This document shows, one piece after another, positions 40,401 through 49,399 of a stretch of 64,000 bases of DNA. Positions within the stretch are counted from its first letter, which is position 1. The number at the start of each line of letters is the position of its first letter. The translations under genes were made by a program, and so were the position numbers. Source of the DNA: Tritrichomonas musculus (lineage: Eukaryota > Parabasalia > Tritrichomonadida > Tritrichomonadidae); the NCBI GenBank assembly GCA_039105265.1, contig JAPFFF010000005.1:5379501-5443500 (forward strand), in the 5' to 3' direction. The notes beneath the pieces were generated by a model, which worked only from the letters and a program-made list of their open reading frames with translations, was not told the DNA's origin and ran no database searches.

Positions 40401-42759
40401 ATTGTGCTTTTGGATCATTTTGATTTGCAGCGAGTGAATAATAATGAATTGCTTTGTTAATATCACGTGTGACATATTTTCCTTCATAATAAATACAACC
40501 AAGATTGAATTGTGCTTTTGGATAATTTTGATTTGCAGCGAGTGAATAATAATGAATTGCTTTGTTAATATCACGTGTGACATATTTTCCTTCAGAATAA
40601 ATACAACCAAGATTGAATTGTGCTTTTGGATCATTTTGATTTGCAGCGAGTGAATAATAATGAATTGCTTTGTTAATATCACGTGTGACATATTTTCCTT
40701 CATAATAAATACAACCAAGATTGAATTGTGCTTTTGAATGATTTTGATTTGCAGCGAGTGATAAATAATGAATTGCTTTATTAATATCACGTGTGACATA
40801 TTTTCCTTCAGAATAAATAAAACCAAGATTGAATTGTGCTTCTGGATAATTTTGATTTGCAGCGAGTGATAAATAATGAATTGCTTTGTTAATATCACGT
40901 GTGACATATTTTCCTTCAGAATAAATACAACCAAGATTTATTTCTGCTTCTGGATGATTTTGATTTGCAGCGAGTGAATAATAATGAATTGCTTTGTTAA
41001 TATCACGCATGATATATTTTCCTTCAGAATAAATAAAACCAAGATTGAATTGTGCTTCTGGATGATTTTGATTTGCAGCGAGCAAATAATAATGAATTGC
41101 TTTGTCAATATCACGTGTGACATATTTTCCTTCAAAATAAATTGTTCCTAAAATTAATATTACTAGTAGAATATTTTGATTTTCGGTGATATTTTTAACA
41201 ATATTTTTAATAATATTAAAATATTTGAAATACTCTAGATATAATAAAGAAGATCTCTCAATTATAACTTCTCCTTGAAATTTTATACAAAATTCTTGAA
41301 TCACTTCGGAAATAAATGGTCGCTTTTCTGGTGATGCATTCGTGCATTTGGAGAAGATTTCTTTTAGAACTGATGTTTTGTTATAATCATCTCTTAATTC
41401 TGTTTCTTCAATAAGATAATCACAAATCTTGCCAAGTGAATAAATGTCCGTTTTATATGTGTACTTTCTTGTATAATCAATTTCTGGTGCCATGGCATTT
41501 GCATTCAGATCTAATGTATGACTAACATCCGTTTTGTTTTCTTCATTTTCGGTTGATTCTTGAGTAATTTCAATTAATCGATCAAAATCAATCAAAATAG
41601 CTGTCTTGTTTTCATCAATCATAACATTGTTCCTTTTCAAATCTCGATAAACCATACCTTCCTCATGAAAATAATAGAAGATCATCAAAAGTTCAAAAAT
41701 AATGTTAATTTTGTCATCAATCGTGAGTCCAATTTCGTTGATATGTTCCAATGTTTTACCATTAATATATTCAATAACAATATAACCTTTCCCTTCAACT
41801 CGCCCATAATACTTAGGTAAAAGTGGATGACTCAACTTCTTGTAATTATCAACTTCTCGATTGACCAATTTCTGATGTTCATAATAATTCAGCATCGTTT
41901 TTTTAATCACATATAATTCTCCTCGTTTTATGTGATATATTAATACACAAGAAGTCATGCTTCCTGTACCAACAATTCGTAATTCTGCGTATTCTTTTTC
42001 ATTTATTTCTTCTGGTTTACGATTTGACTCTTCTTCAATATTTTCAATGAAATATTCAATTCGATATTCGCTCTTTCTCAAATAACTTTTCTTGATTAAA
42101 TACCCAAAAAAGCATCGCGAAATTATTTCCCAAATTTCATTCATCGACCGATTCAAATGGATTGCGCATGAACTCTTGAATCCATCGATTTCTTCTTCAA
42201 TTTCTGATTCGGATAAAATTTCTCGATTTTCAATTTCATTTTTATTTTCATTCATCTCCGAAATGAGAGTTTTCGTATTTGATAAAAAGCAGAAAAACAT
42301 TTTTCGATTACCCGATAAAAGAAATTGAAGAAAAGAAGATGAATTTGATGTTAATTCATGAAGAATTATCGTTTCCTCAAAACAAAGAATCAAAAAATGT
42401 TTATTCAATTTTATATTGAGATATTTACTTTGGTCAAATATAATTACTCGTGATTCCTTTATGTTTTGAATGATTTTTTGTTCGTCTTCTTCTTTAAGAG
42501 GTGAACTTTCAGAAAGATGATAAAACGAATAATTTTGTAGAATATCTTTAAGTCCAACTTTATTAAAATCGATTTCTGATTTTCGTAATAATTCAGGAAA
42601 TTTTAAGAAGTTTTGAATCATACTTGAGCTTGAATTAGGAATTTTGAAAATATTAAAATAATATTTGAATATTATTAAAACCAAATATGAATTTAAAATT
42701 ATTCCAATTAATAAAATCAAAATATTTTTATATTCATTTAAAGAATCATTAAATATCAT
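37471..42759 (-). CDS. kinase plus Sel1-repeat protein, copy C (intact, 1762 aa)
   Basis: The complete family member. Residues 13-38 are strongly hydrophobic (possible signal anchor, or mistranslated leader if MIQNFLKF at 47 is the true start). 47-250 is a conserved family-specific region. The kinase domain is about 256-492: GTGSMTSCV loop (264-272), K286, E302, Y371-R372-D373, DFD 391-393 instead of DFG, APE 424-426. From about 530 there are 27 near-identical 36-aa Sel1 repeats, then divergent units and the tail FYEGFGQDLLDQ. YRD is normal in some kinases, but DFD is unusual and shared by all copies. A likely role is a scaffold that gathers partners around a kinase or pseudokinase module. 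It is the only copy with neither a stop nor an insertion. The upstream spacer duplicates that of copy A. Confidence 0.88.
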   Translation of the reverse strand: MIFNDSLNEYKNILILLIGIILNSYLVLIIFKYYFNIFKIPNSSSSMIQNFLKFPELLRKSEIDFNKVGLKDILQNYSFYHLSESSPLKEEDEQKIIQNIKESRVIIFDQSKYLNIKLNKHFLILCFEETIILHELTSNSSSFLQFLLSGNRKMFFCFLSNTKTLISEMNENKNEIENREILSESEIEEEIDGFKSSCAIHLNRSMNEIWEIISRCFFGYLIKKSYLRKSEYRIEYFIENIEEESNRKPEEINEKEYAELRIVGTGSMTSCVLIYHIKRGELYVIKKTMLNYYEHQKLVNREVDNYKKLSHPLLPKYYGRVEGKGYIVIEYINGKTLEHINEIGLTIDDKINIIFELLMIFYYFHEEGMVYRDLKRNNVMIDENKTAILIDFDRLIEITQESTENEENKTDVSHTLDLNANAMAPEIDYTRKYTYKTDIYSLGKICDYLIEETELRDDYNKTSVLKEIFSKCTNASPEKRPFISEVIQEFCIKFQGEVIIERSSLLYLEYFKYFNIIKNIVKNITENQNILLVILILGTIYFEGKYVTRDIDKAIHYYLLAANQNHPEAQFNLGFIYSEGKYIMRDINKAIHYYSLAANQNHPEAEINLGCIYSEGKYVTRDINKAIHYLSLAANQNYPEAQFNLGFIYSEGKYVTRDINKAIHYLSLAANQNHSKAQFNLGCIYYEGKYVTRDINKAIHYYSLAANQNDPKAQFNLGCIYSEGKYVTRDINKAIHYYSLAANQNYPKAQFNLGCIYYEGKYVTRDINKAIHYYSLAANQNDPKAQFNLGIIYSEGKYVTRDINKAIHYYSLAANQNHPEAQFNLGCIYSEGKYVTRDIDKAIHYFSLAANQNHPEAQFNLGFIYSEGKYVTRDIDKAIHYFSLAANQNIPEAQFNLGSIYYVGKYVTRDIDKAIHYYLLAANQNHPEAQFNLGSIYYVGKYVTRDIDKAIHYFSLAANQNHPKAQFNLGSIYYVGKDVTRDIDKAIHYYSLAANQNHPEAQFILGFIYSERKDVTRDIDKAIHYFSLAANQNYPEAQFNLGFIYSEGKYFARDINKAIHYFSLAANQNHPEAQFNLGCIYSEGKYVTRDIDKAIHYYSLAANQNIPEAKFNLGIIYSEGKYVTRDINKAIHYYSLAANQNHPEAQFNLGFIYSEGKYVTRDINKAIHYLSLAANQNHPEAQFKLGFIYSEGKYVTRDIDKAIHYLSLAANQNIPEAQFNLGFIYSEGKYVTRDIDKAIHYYSLAANQNIPEAEINLGCIYSEGKYVTRDINRAIHYYSLAANQNDPKAQFNLGIIYSQGKYVTRDIDKAIHYFSLAANQNIPEAQFDLGIIYYEGKYVTRDIDKAIHYFSLAANQNIPEAQFNLGCIYSEGKYVTRDIDKAIHYYSLAANQNHPEAKFNLGIIYYEGKYVTRDINKAIHYYSLAANLNHPEAKFNLGFIYSEGKYVTRDINKAIHYFSLAANLNHPGAQFKLGFIYYEGKYVTRDIIKAIHYLSLAANQNIPEAQFVLGFIYYTGFGYQKDIKKGVYCMMLASINEFRLANFAHGFLLHEGKYVKRNIRDAIHYYKEASSFNIHYAKNNLGIIYKHGYGEEIDKRLGNSIEYFEEAIRQQNDYLSMYNLSHIYIYEETIKGDINKSIELLIKSSPKFEESKILLCLILMKEFNFNRKLINEEIEKRIKDDKHLSNEIKEMISYMQTYEESYIEYLYESYGKKDFLYNISLKAICFSDFKFEQEYVPPPKYPKAKDISNIFYEGFGQDLLDQ
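38231..41145 (-). repeat. Sel1 array of copy C: 27 units of 108 bp
   Basis: All units keep 108 bp and differ mostly at a few codons (IYYEGK/IYSEGK/IYYVGK, IDK/INK, HPE/IPE/DPK/YPE). Because of the low divergence, two other frames also stay open over long stretches and give repetitive phantom proteins such as ILTKQFIIFHSLQIKI. Confidence 0.9.
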
Positions 42760-42950
42760 AATAAAATATTTATATAAACAAAATGTTTCTTATAATATTT
42801 CAATATAAAAATATATATATTATTATATTTAATAAAATAATGATATCCAAACTTTATTCCTGCATTTTTCAAAGCACAGTACTGGTGAGCTATTTTAAAA
42901 CATATCCTACTTTTATCATTATCAACAACAACGCATTTCACATTTTTCAC
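42756..42950 (-). CDS. conserved 64-aa leader frame overlapping the start of copy C
   Basis: Counterpart of the frame at 26582-26776, with two substitutions (S to A, C to Y) and the same ATGA overlap with the kinase gene. Coding status unproven; it may simply be duplicated leader DNA. Confidence 0.2.
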   Translation of the reverse strand: MKNVKCVVVDNDKSRICFKIAHQYCALKNAGIKFGYHYFIKYNNIYIFILKYYKKHFVYINILL

Positions 42951-43402
42951 TGGTTTATGTGATTTAATCTGCAGTCATTTCGAAAAAACTCACTGCTTTT
43001 TCTTCTTCTTCTTCTTCATTGTCATAAATTATGTCAAATTATGAAGCTATTATAAAAATTGGCATTTAAAAACAATCCACTTCTTCTTTATCAACTCCCA
43101 TATTCATATAACCAAGGAATGCTTCTTCTTCTTCATTTTTTCAAAACGAAATTTGCAATTGAGCACAGATATCCTTGATAAAATACAATTTTGAAATAAA
43201 CAAAACCTAAATTTGCCATTGCTCGTAGCATCAAATTGATTTTACATAATTTGTTGACTCTCTTATATTCACTTCAATTATATATCCTTCTCAATCTCAT
43301 TTTTGTAAAATTCGAAGAAAATGTTGAATCTATTTTATACTTCATTTAATGATAAATGATTTAAAAAAATTGGAAAAAGAAATTCAAATTTATCGTTACA
43401 TA
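42951..43402. other. spacer between copies C and D with decayed family relics
   Basis: Homologous to 26777-27060 and then to 27330-27428; the roughly 270 bp found between those two parts in the A-B spacer is missing here. No gene. Confidence 0.5.
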
Positions 43403-46400
43403 TTATAATTGGTCTAACAAGTCTTGTCCAAAACCTTCATAAAATATGTTCGAAATATCTTTCGCTTTCGGATATTTAGGTGGAGGAACATATTCTTGCT
43501 CAAATTTGAAGTCTGAAAAACAAATTGCTTTAAGTGAAATATTATATAAAAAATCTTTCTTTCCATATGATTCATATAGATATTCAATATAAGATTCTTC
43601 ATATGTTTGCATGTATGATATCATTTCTTTTATTTCATTCGATAAATGTTTGTCTTCTTTGATTCGTTTTTCAATTTCTTCGTTGATGAGTTTTCTGTTG
43701 AAATTAAATTCTTTCACTAATATCAAACATAATAATATCTTCGATTCTTCAAAGTTCGGTGATGATCTGATTAATAATTCAATCGATTTGTTGATGTCTC
43801 CTTTGATCGTTTCTTCATAAATATAAATGTGAGACAAGTTGTACATCGATAAATAATCATTTCGCTGTCGAATCGCTTCTTCAAAATATTCAATCGAATT
43901 CCCTAATCTTTTATCAATTTCTTCTCCATATCCATGCTTGTATATAATTCCAAGATTATTTTTCGCATAATGAATGTTGAAAGAAGATGCTTCTTTGTAA
44001 TAACGAATCGCATCTCTGATATTCCTCTTCACATATTTCCCTTCATGGAGCAAAAATCCATGAGCAAAATTTGCCAGTCTGAATTCATTTATTGAAGCAA
44101 GCATCATATAATAAACTCCTTTTTTAATATCTTTTTGATAACCAAAACCAGTGCAATAAATGAAGCCAAGAATGAGTTGTGATTCTGGATGATTTTGATT
44201 TGAAGCGAGTGATAAATAATAAATTGCTTTAATAATATCAAATTTAACATATTTTCCTTCATAATGAATGCCGCCAAGCTTGAATTGTGCTTTTGGATCA
44301 TTTTGATTTGAAGCAAGTGAAAAATAATGAATTGCTTTGTCAATATCACGTGTAACATATTTTCCTTCATAATAAATCAAACCAAGATTGAATTGTGCTT
44401 TTGGATCATTTTGATTTGAAGCAAGTGAATAATAATGAATTGCTTTGTTAATATCACGTGTGACATATTTTCCTTCATAATAAATAGAACCAAGAACGAA
44501 TTGCGCTTGAGAAAGATTTTGATTTGAAGCTAGTGAAAAATAATGAATTGCTTTGTTAATATCTCGAGTGACATATTTTCCTTCATAATAAATGAAACCA
44601 AGATTGAATTGTGCTTCTGAAATAATCTGATTTGCAGCAATTTAATAATTATGAATTGCTTTGTTAATATCACGAGTGGCATATTCTCCTTCAGAATAAA
44701 TTAGACTTAGTTTGAATTGTGCTTCTAGATAATTTTGATTTGCAGCAAGTGATAAATAATGAATTGCTTTGTTAATATCACGACTAACATATTCTCCTTC
44801 ATCGTAAATAGAACCAAGAAAAAATTGTGTCTCTAAATGATTTGGATTTGCAGCGAGTGAAAAATAATGAATTGCTTTGCTAATATCACGTGTAGCGAAC
44901 TTCTCACCATAATAAATGACACCAAGAAAGTATTGTGCTTGTACAAAATTTTGATTTTCAGCGAGTGAAAAATAATGAATTGCTTTGTTAATATCATACC
45001 TGACATATTTTCCTTCACCATAAATAGAACCAAGTAAAAATTGTGTCTCTGGATGATTTTGATTTTTAGTAATATTTTTAATAATGTCATTAATTATTTT
45101 AAAATATTTAAAATGTTTTCGATATATTAATGTGGATCTCTCAATTATAACTTCTCCTTGAAATTTTAAACAAAATTCTTGAATTATTTCTGAAATAGAT
45201 GGTCGCTTTTCTGGTGATGCATTCGTGCATTTGGAGAAGATTTCTTTTAGAACAGATATTTTGTTATAATCATCTCTTAATTCTGTTTCTTCAATAAGAT
45301 AATCACAAATCTTGCCAAGTGAATAAATGTCCGTTTTATATGTGTACTTTCTTGTATAATCAATTTCTGGTGCCATGGCATTTGCATTCAGATCTAATGT
45401 ATGACTAACATCTGTTTTGTTTTCTTCATTTTCGGTTGATTCTTGAGTAATTTCAATTAATCGATCAAAATCAATCAAAATAGCTGTCTTGTTTTCATCA
45501 ATCATAACATTGTTGCACTTCAAATCTCGATAAACCATACCTTCCTCATGAAAATAATAGAAGATCATCAAAAGTTCAAAAATAATGTTAATCTTGTCAT
45601 CAATCGTGAGTCCAATTTCGTTGATATGTTCCAATGTTTTACCATTAATATATTCAATAACAATATAACCTTTCCCTTCAACTCGCCCATAATACTTAGG
45701 TAAAAGTGGATGGCTCAACTTCTTGTAATTATCAACTTCTCGACTGACCAATTTCTGATGTTCATAATATTTCAGCATCGTTTTTTTAATCACATATAAT
45801 TCTCCTCGTTTTATGTGATATATCAATATGCACCTAAAAACACTTCCTGTACCAACAATTCGTAATTCTGCGTATTCTTTTTCTTTCATTTCTTCTGGTT
45901 TACGATTTGATTCTTCTTCAATATTTTCAATGAAATATTCAATTCGATATTCGCTCTTTCTCAAATAACTTTTCTTGATTAAATATCCAAAAAAGCATCG
46001 CGAAATTATTTCCCAAATTTCATTCATCGACCGATTCAAATGGATTGTGCATGAACTCTTGAATCCATCGATTTCTTTTTCAATTTCTGATTCTGATAAA
46101 ATTTCGAGATTTTCAATTTCAATTTTATTTTCATTTTGATCTTTATCTTCATTTTCATTCATCTCCGAAATGAGAGTTTTCGTATTTGATAAAAAGCAGA
46201 AAAACATTTTTCGATTACTCGATAAAAGAAATTGAAGAAAAGAAGATGAATTTGATGTTAATTCATGAAGAATTATCGTTTCCTCAAAACAAAGAATCAA
46301 AAAATGCTTATTCGTTTTTATATTGAGATGTTCATTTTGGTCAAATATAATTACTCGTGATTCCTTTATATTTTGAATGATTTTTTGTTTGTCTTCTTCT

Positions 46401-46528
46401 TTAAGAGGTGAACTTTCAGAAAGATGATAAAACGAATAATTTTGTAAAATATCTTTAAGTCCAACTTTATTAAAATCGATTTCTGATTTTCGTAATAATT
46501 CAGGAAATTTTAAGAAATTTTGAATCAT
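43403..46528 (-). pseudogene. kinase/Sel1 copy D with an internal stop in the Sel1 array
   Basis: From MIQNFLKF at 46528 the frame gives 628 aa: family-specific region, kinase domain (GTGSVFRCI loop, IKK, YRDLKCNN, IDFD, MAPE) and four Sel1 units, the fourth ending AIHNY then TAA at 44642-44644, where paralogues have TCA. The same frame then continues open for the remaining Sel1 units, the divergent units and the tail QDLLDQ at 43403. It has only about eight canonical units, more diverged than in A and C. The upstream hydrophobic leader seen in A and C is decayed, with a run of A/T near 46550 and no ATG. It may still make a shorter kinase with a stub of solenoid; otherwise a pseudogene. Confidence 0.75.
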
Positions 46529-47459
46529 AGTTGAGCTTGAGCGTGATTATTTAAAAAAAAAAAAAAAAATTAAAATTTGAATATAAAAACCAAATATGAA
46601 TTTAAAATTATTTTAAATAAGAAAATCAAAATATTTTTATATTTATTCGAAGAATTATTTAATATTATAATAAAATATTTATATAAATAAAACATATCAT
46701 ACAATACTACAATATAAAAGTATATATCCTTATATTATTTAAAAATATTTATTGAAAACCGCATCCTGCTTCTGAACTTTTCAACACATCTTGTTGAAGA
46801 GCCTTTTTAAAATACTTTCTTCATTTTCAGTAACAAAATATTCCACATTTTTTTTAGTATTCCGAAGTATATAAGTGCTGCATTCATTTGGCCTTTGATA
46901 TTCTGAATCACATCACTTTTTTCCCTTCATTTTTATTATACATTGTGTCTTCATATAAGTGCAAAAAATCGGCATTTTCTTTCTCAACGCCCATAATCAA
47001 ATGGCAAAGCCACTCTTCTCTCACAATTTCAAAGCAAATGAATCATTTCAAAGACAAGGAACTTTTTGAAAATGAACACAAATCTTCATGATCAGATTCA
47101 ACTAAATTAATACCAATCTCATCTCTTCAATTATAATTAATAACACCTAAAATTATTATAGATCATGCCTTTTTATACTGCTCTTTTGAAGTATTTAATT
47201 GATTCGAAAATGACATTTTTTTTTTTTTTTTTTTTTTTTTTGGCTTTAATTTCATTGCGCAAATAACATTGAGTAGCTCTATTTTCAGTTTACATTTTCA
47301 AAATCATCATTTTCTGTTTAAATTTGTTGATCACAGATTATTTTAACTAGTTGAATATTCATTTTAATTAATAATTATATCATCTATCAAATTCCAGTGC
47401 ATTCGAATAGCAAGTGGAAATATTTATTATATTTTATTAAGTTAAATAATAGTATGCAT
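46529..47459. other. spacer with decayed upstream relic and a 26-T run
   Basis: Faint similarity to the spacers upstream of copies A and C: the AATAAAATATTTATATAAA block near 46670 and, on the minus strand near 47000, LIMGVEKENADF resembling MNMGVDKEEADC. 47216-47241 is 26 T. A 67-codon plus-strand frame at 46888 is antisense to this relic and is not called. Confidence 0.45.
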
Positions 47460-48130
47460 CTATTGATTTAACAAGCTTTGCCAGATGCCTTCATAAAATT
47501 CGTATGAAAAATCATTTTTAAAGTCATCATAATTAGGTGCTGTTGTATATTTTATTATCAATTAATTTTAACAAATCTTGTCCAAATCGTTCAAAAAATA
47601 AGTTTGATATATTTTTTTTTTGCTTTCGGATGTTTTGGTGGAGTAACATATTCATGCTCAAGCTTGAACTCTGAAAAAAAAAAAAAAAAAAAGATTATAT
47701 AAAAAAACCTTTGTTTGAATATGATTCATATAAATGCTCAATATAAGATTCTTCATATGTTTGCATGTAAGCATTTGAATGTTTTCCTTCATGAAAGCAA
47801 AAATCAATGAAAAAAAGTGTCAAATTTGTGCTCATTTTTTTGATACAAATATTATGTAATAAAGTCCTTCTTTATATATCTCTTGGTGAAAACATATCGA
47901 AATAATAGAAAAAAACCGAAAGTTAAATTGAGTTTCAGGAATAATTTGATTTGCAACTTTTGAGAAATAATGAAAGGCTCTGTTAATATCAACATATTTT
48001 CCTTCGATATAAATACAGTCAAGAATGTTTTGTGCAATTTGAACATTTTGGCTTACTGTAAGAGAAAAAATAACGAATTAATTTGTGGATATCATCATTG
48101 ACATATTCTCATTTATTATGAATGACATTC
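47460..48130 (-). pseudogene. relic E: decayed C-terminal remains of the kinase/Sel1 family
   Basis: Two degenerate copies of the family tail lie in tandem. Around 47460-47545 the minus strand reads something like FYEGIWQSLLNQ, and around 47565-47690 it retains PKHPKAK...SNLFFERFGQDLLK and SSSLSMNMLLH-like remnants of the PPKYPKAKDIS segment, broken by A and T runs. From 47840 to 48060 fragments of Sel1 units (YIEGKYV, INRAFHYFSKVANQI) remain. Many changes; far older than A-D. Confidence 0.6.
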
Positions 48131-48543
48131 AGTTTGGTTTTCTTTTCAACTTCATTTTCTTAAAAATATTAACTGATAAAATATATCATATTTTAATAAA
48201 ATCATTAATTGGACCTTCAAAACTAAATGGACTGTACTATATTAGTTGAAAATGAATGTATTAAAAATAATAATCAAAATTGAATACTTATACAATTTCT
48301 ATATATATCATTTCCTCCTAATGGTGTTATTTAAAGAATAAAATTATATTTTTTTTAAATCTTTGAAATAATCTTTATTATATATATAGAGTTTTTTTGA
48401 TAAATATAGGAAAATTATAAAAGTTTATTTTTTAACAAAAAATGTGGTTATATTTTTGATTTATATATCTTATCTCAAAAAGTTTTTATTATCAATTTCT
48501 TAAAATTTTAATAAACCATAAACTAAAATTTTTTTATTTTAGA
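48131..48543. other. intergenic spacer, AT-rich
   Basis: Nothing recognised beyond A/T runs; contains the leader of the eIF4E-like gene. No clear Inr is seen immediately before its ATG. Confidence 0.45.
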
Positions 48544-49137
48544 ATGACAAATCCAGAAGCAAAACACCTTCTTCAGAACCCGTGGACATTTTATTATCTA
48601 CAAAAAAGCAATAATACGCAAAACTACAGTGATCAAATTAAAAAAATCGCTAAAGTTGATTCCGTTGAAGATTTTTGGGCTGTTTATTCGCATACTATCT
48701 CTCCACAACGTTTAAAGCCATCACTCCAGCTCCACTTTTTCAGAAATGACTCACGTGCTATGTGGGAAGATGAAGATAATAAAAGAGGTGGAGCTTTTCT
48801 TGTTACAGTTCCACAATCGCATGCTAGCGAGCAATGGGAAAAACTTTTACTCGCTTTAATTGGTGATCAAATAGACAAAGATTTTATTGGAGCTGTTATT
48901 AATATTAGACCAGATTGTCATAGAATTTTTGTCTGGAATCAAACTGCAGATATCGAAAAATGCCGACAATTATCAAAAGATCTTTTTGATGTTCTTGAAT
49001 TACCGTATAAGACAAAAATATGTTATAACCCACATTCAAAGTTTTTATCAACTGATGGAACAGGAAAAATGGTGTCATCAACTACATATCAATTAGAAGC
49101 AGATGGTCCAGTTATTTTACAGGGGAACGGAAAGTAA
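48544..49137 (+). CDS. translation initiation factor eIF4E-like cap-binding protein
   Basis: 197 aa, close to the eIF4E core. It binds the mRNA 5' cap and recruits ribosomes in the cytosol. Visible landmarks: NPWTFYY (W14, equivalent of human W43), VEDFWAVYSHTISP (41-54, the helix that also binds eIF4G), AMWEDEDNKRGGAF (72-85, with the cap-stacking W74 and guanine-binding E75, equivalents of W102 and E103), and WEKLLLALIGDQ. At the position of the second stacking residue, human W56, alignment gives Y28 (QNYSDQIKK), as in class II (4EHP-type) members. It could therefore be a general factor with a tolerated Tyr or a repressor-type paralogue. The stop is followed by TCAACTAATAAAG. Downstream, the AP-2 alpha gene converges on it. 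Confidence 0.88.
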   Translation: MTNPEAKHLLQNPWTFYYLQKSNNTQNYSDQIKKIAKVDSVEDFWAVYSHTISPQRLKPSLQLHFFRNDSRAMWEDEDNKRGGAFLVTVPQSHASEQWEKLLLALIGDQIDKDFIGAVINIRPDCHRIFVWNQTADIEKCRQLSKDLFDVLELPYKTKICYNPHSKFLSTDGTGKMVSSTTYQLEADGPVILQGNGK

Positions 49138-49399
49138 TCAACTAATAAAGTTTATTATTTATCACTTTATTATTTTTTTTTTCATTGAAATTAAGTAAAT
49201 GAAGATATATTACATTATATATATACATATTATTTATATATATTTTTGGAAAGAATAACAAATACTAAAATTTAAAATATTGAATGCTTAAATTATAATT
49301 GCATAATATATTTTATTACATCTAATTTCATAATTATAATAAAAATAATAAAAATCCGATTTTTTTGTTCAAACAATTTTTGAAATAATAATTATTATT

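Larger units (their letters stand above)
35513..43240. repeat. segmental duplication of 19615 to about 27060
   Basis: Cyclase 3' end, its downstream spacer (GTTAAATAATTATATT, then TTTATGTTTATTCATTTTAA), the whole kinase/Sel1 gene and the upstream spacer down to GCTCGTAGCATCAAATTGA occur in the same order and orientation in both places. Each copy has its own transposon (20940-22668 here absent; 35764-37180 there absent) and its own Sel1 repeat number. Homology to copies B and D continues beyond, so the duplicated tract may originally have included the A-B and C-D pairs. Confidence 0.85.

Noticed and set aside
38475-40934. Long repetitive open frames in other frames of the Sel1 arrays (ILTKQFIIFHSLQ-type proteins)
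   Set aside because: They are shadows that stay open because all 108-bp units are alike; composition is I/F/H/Q-rich and there is no domain.
47216-47241. 26-T run as the tail of a LINE/SINE retrocopy (also A28 at 34101)
   Set aside because: No target duplication or element body next to either run; similar runs lie in other spacers of the family and in slippage-prone coding tracts.
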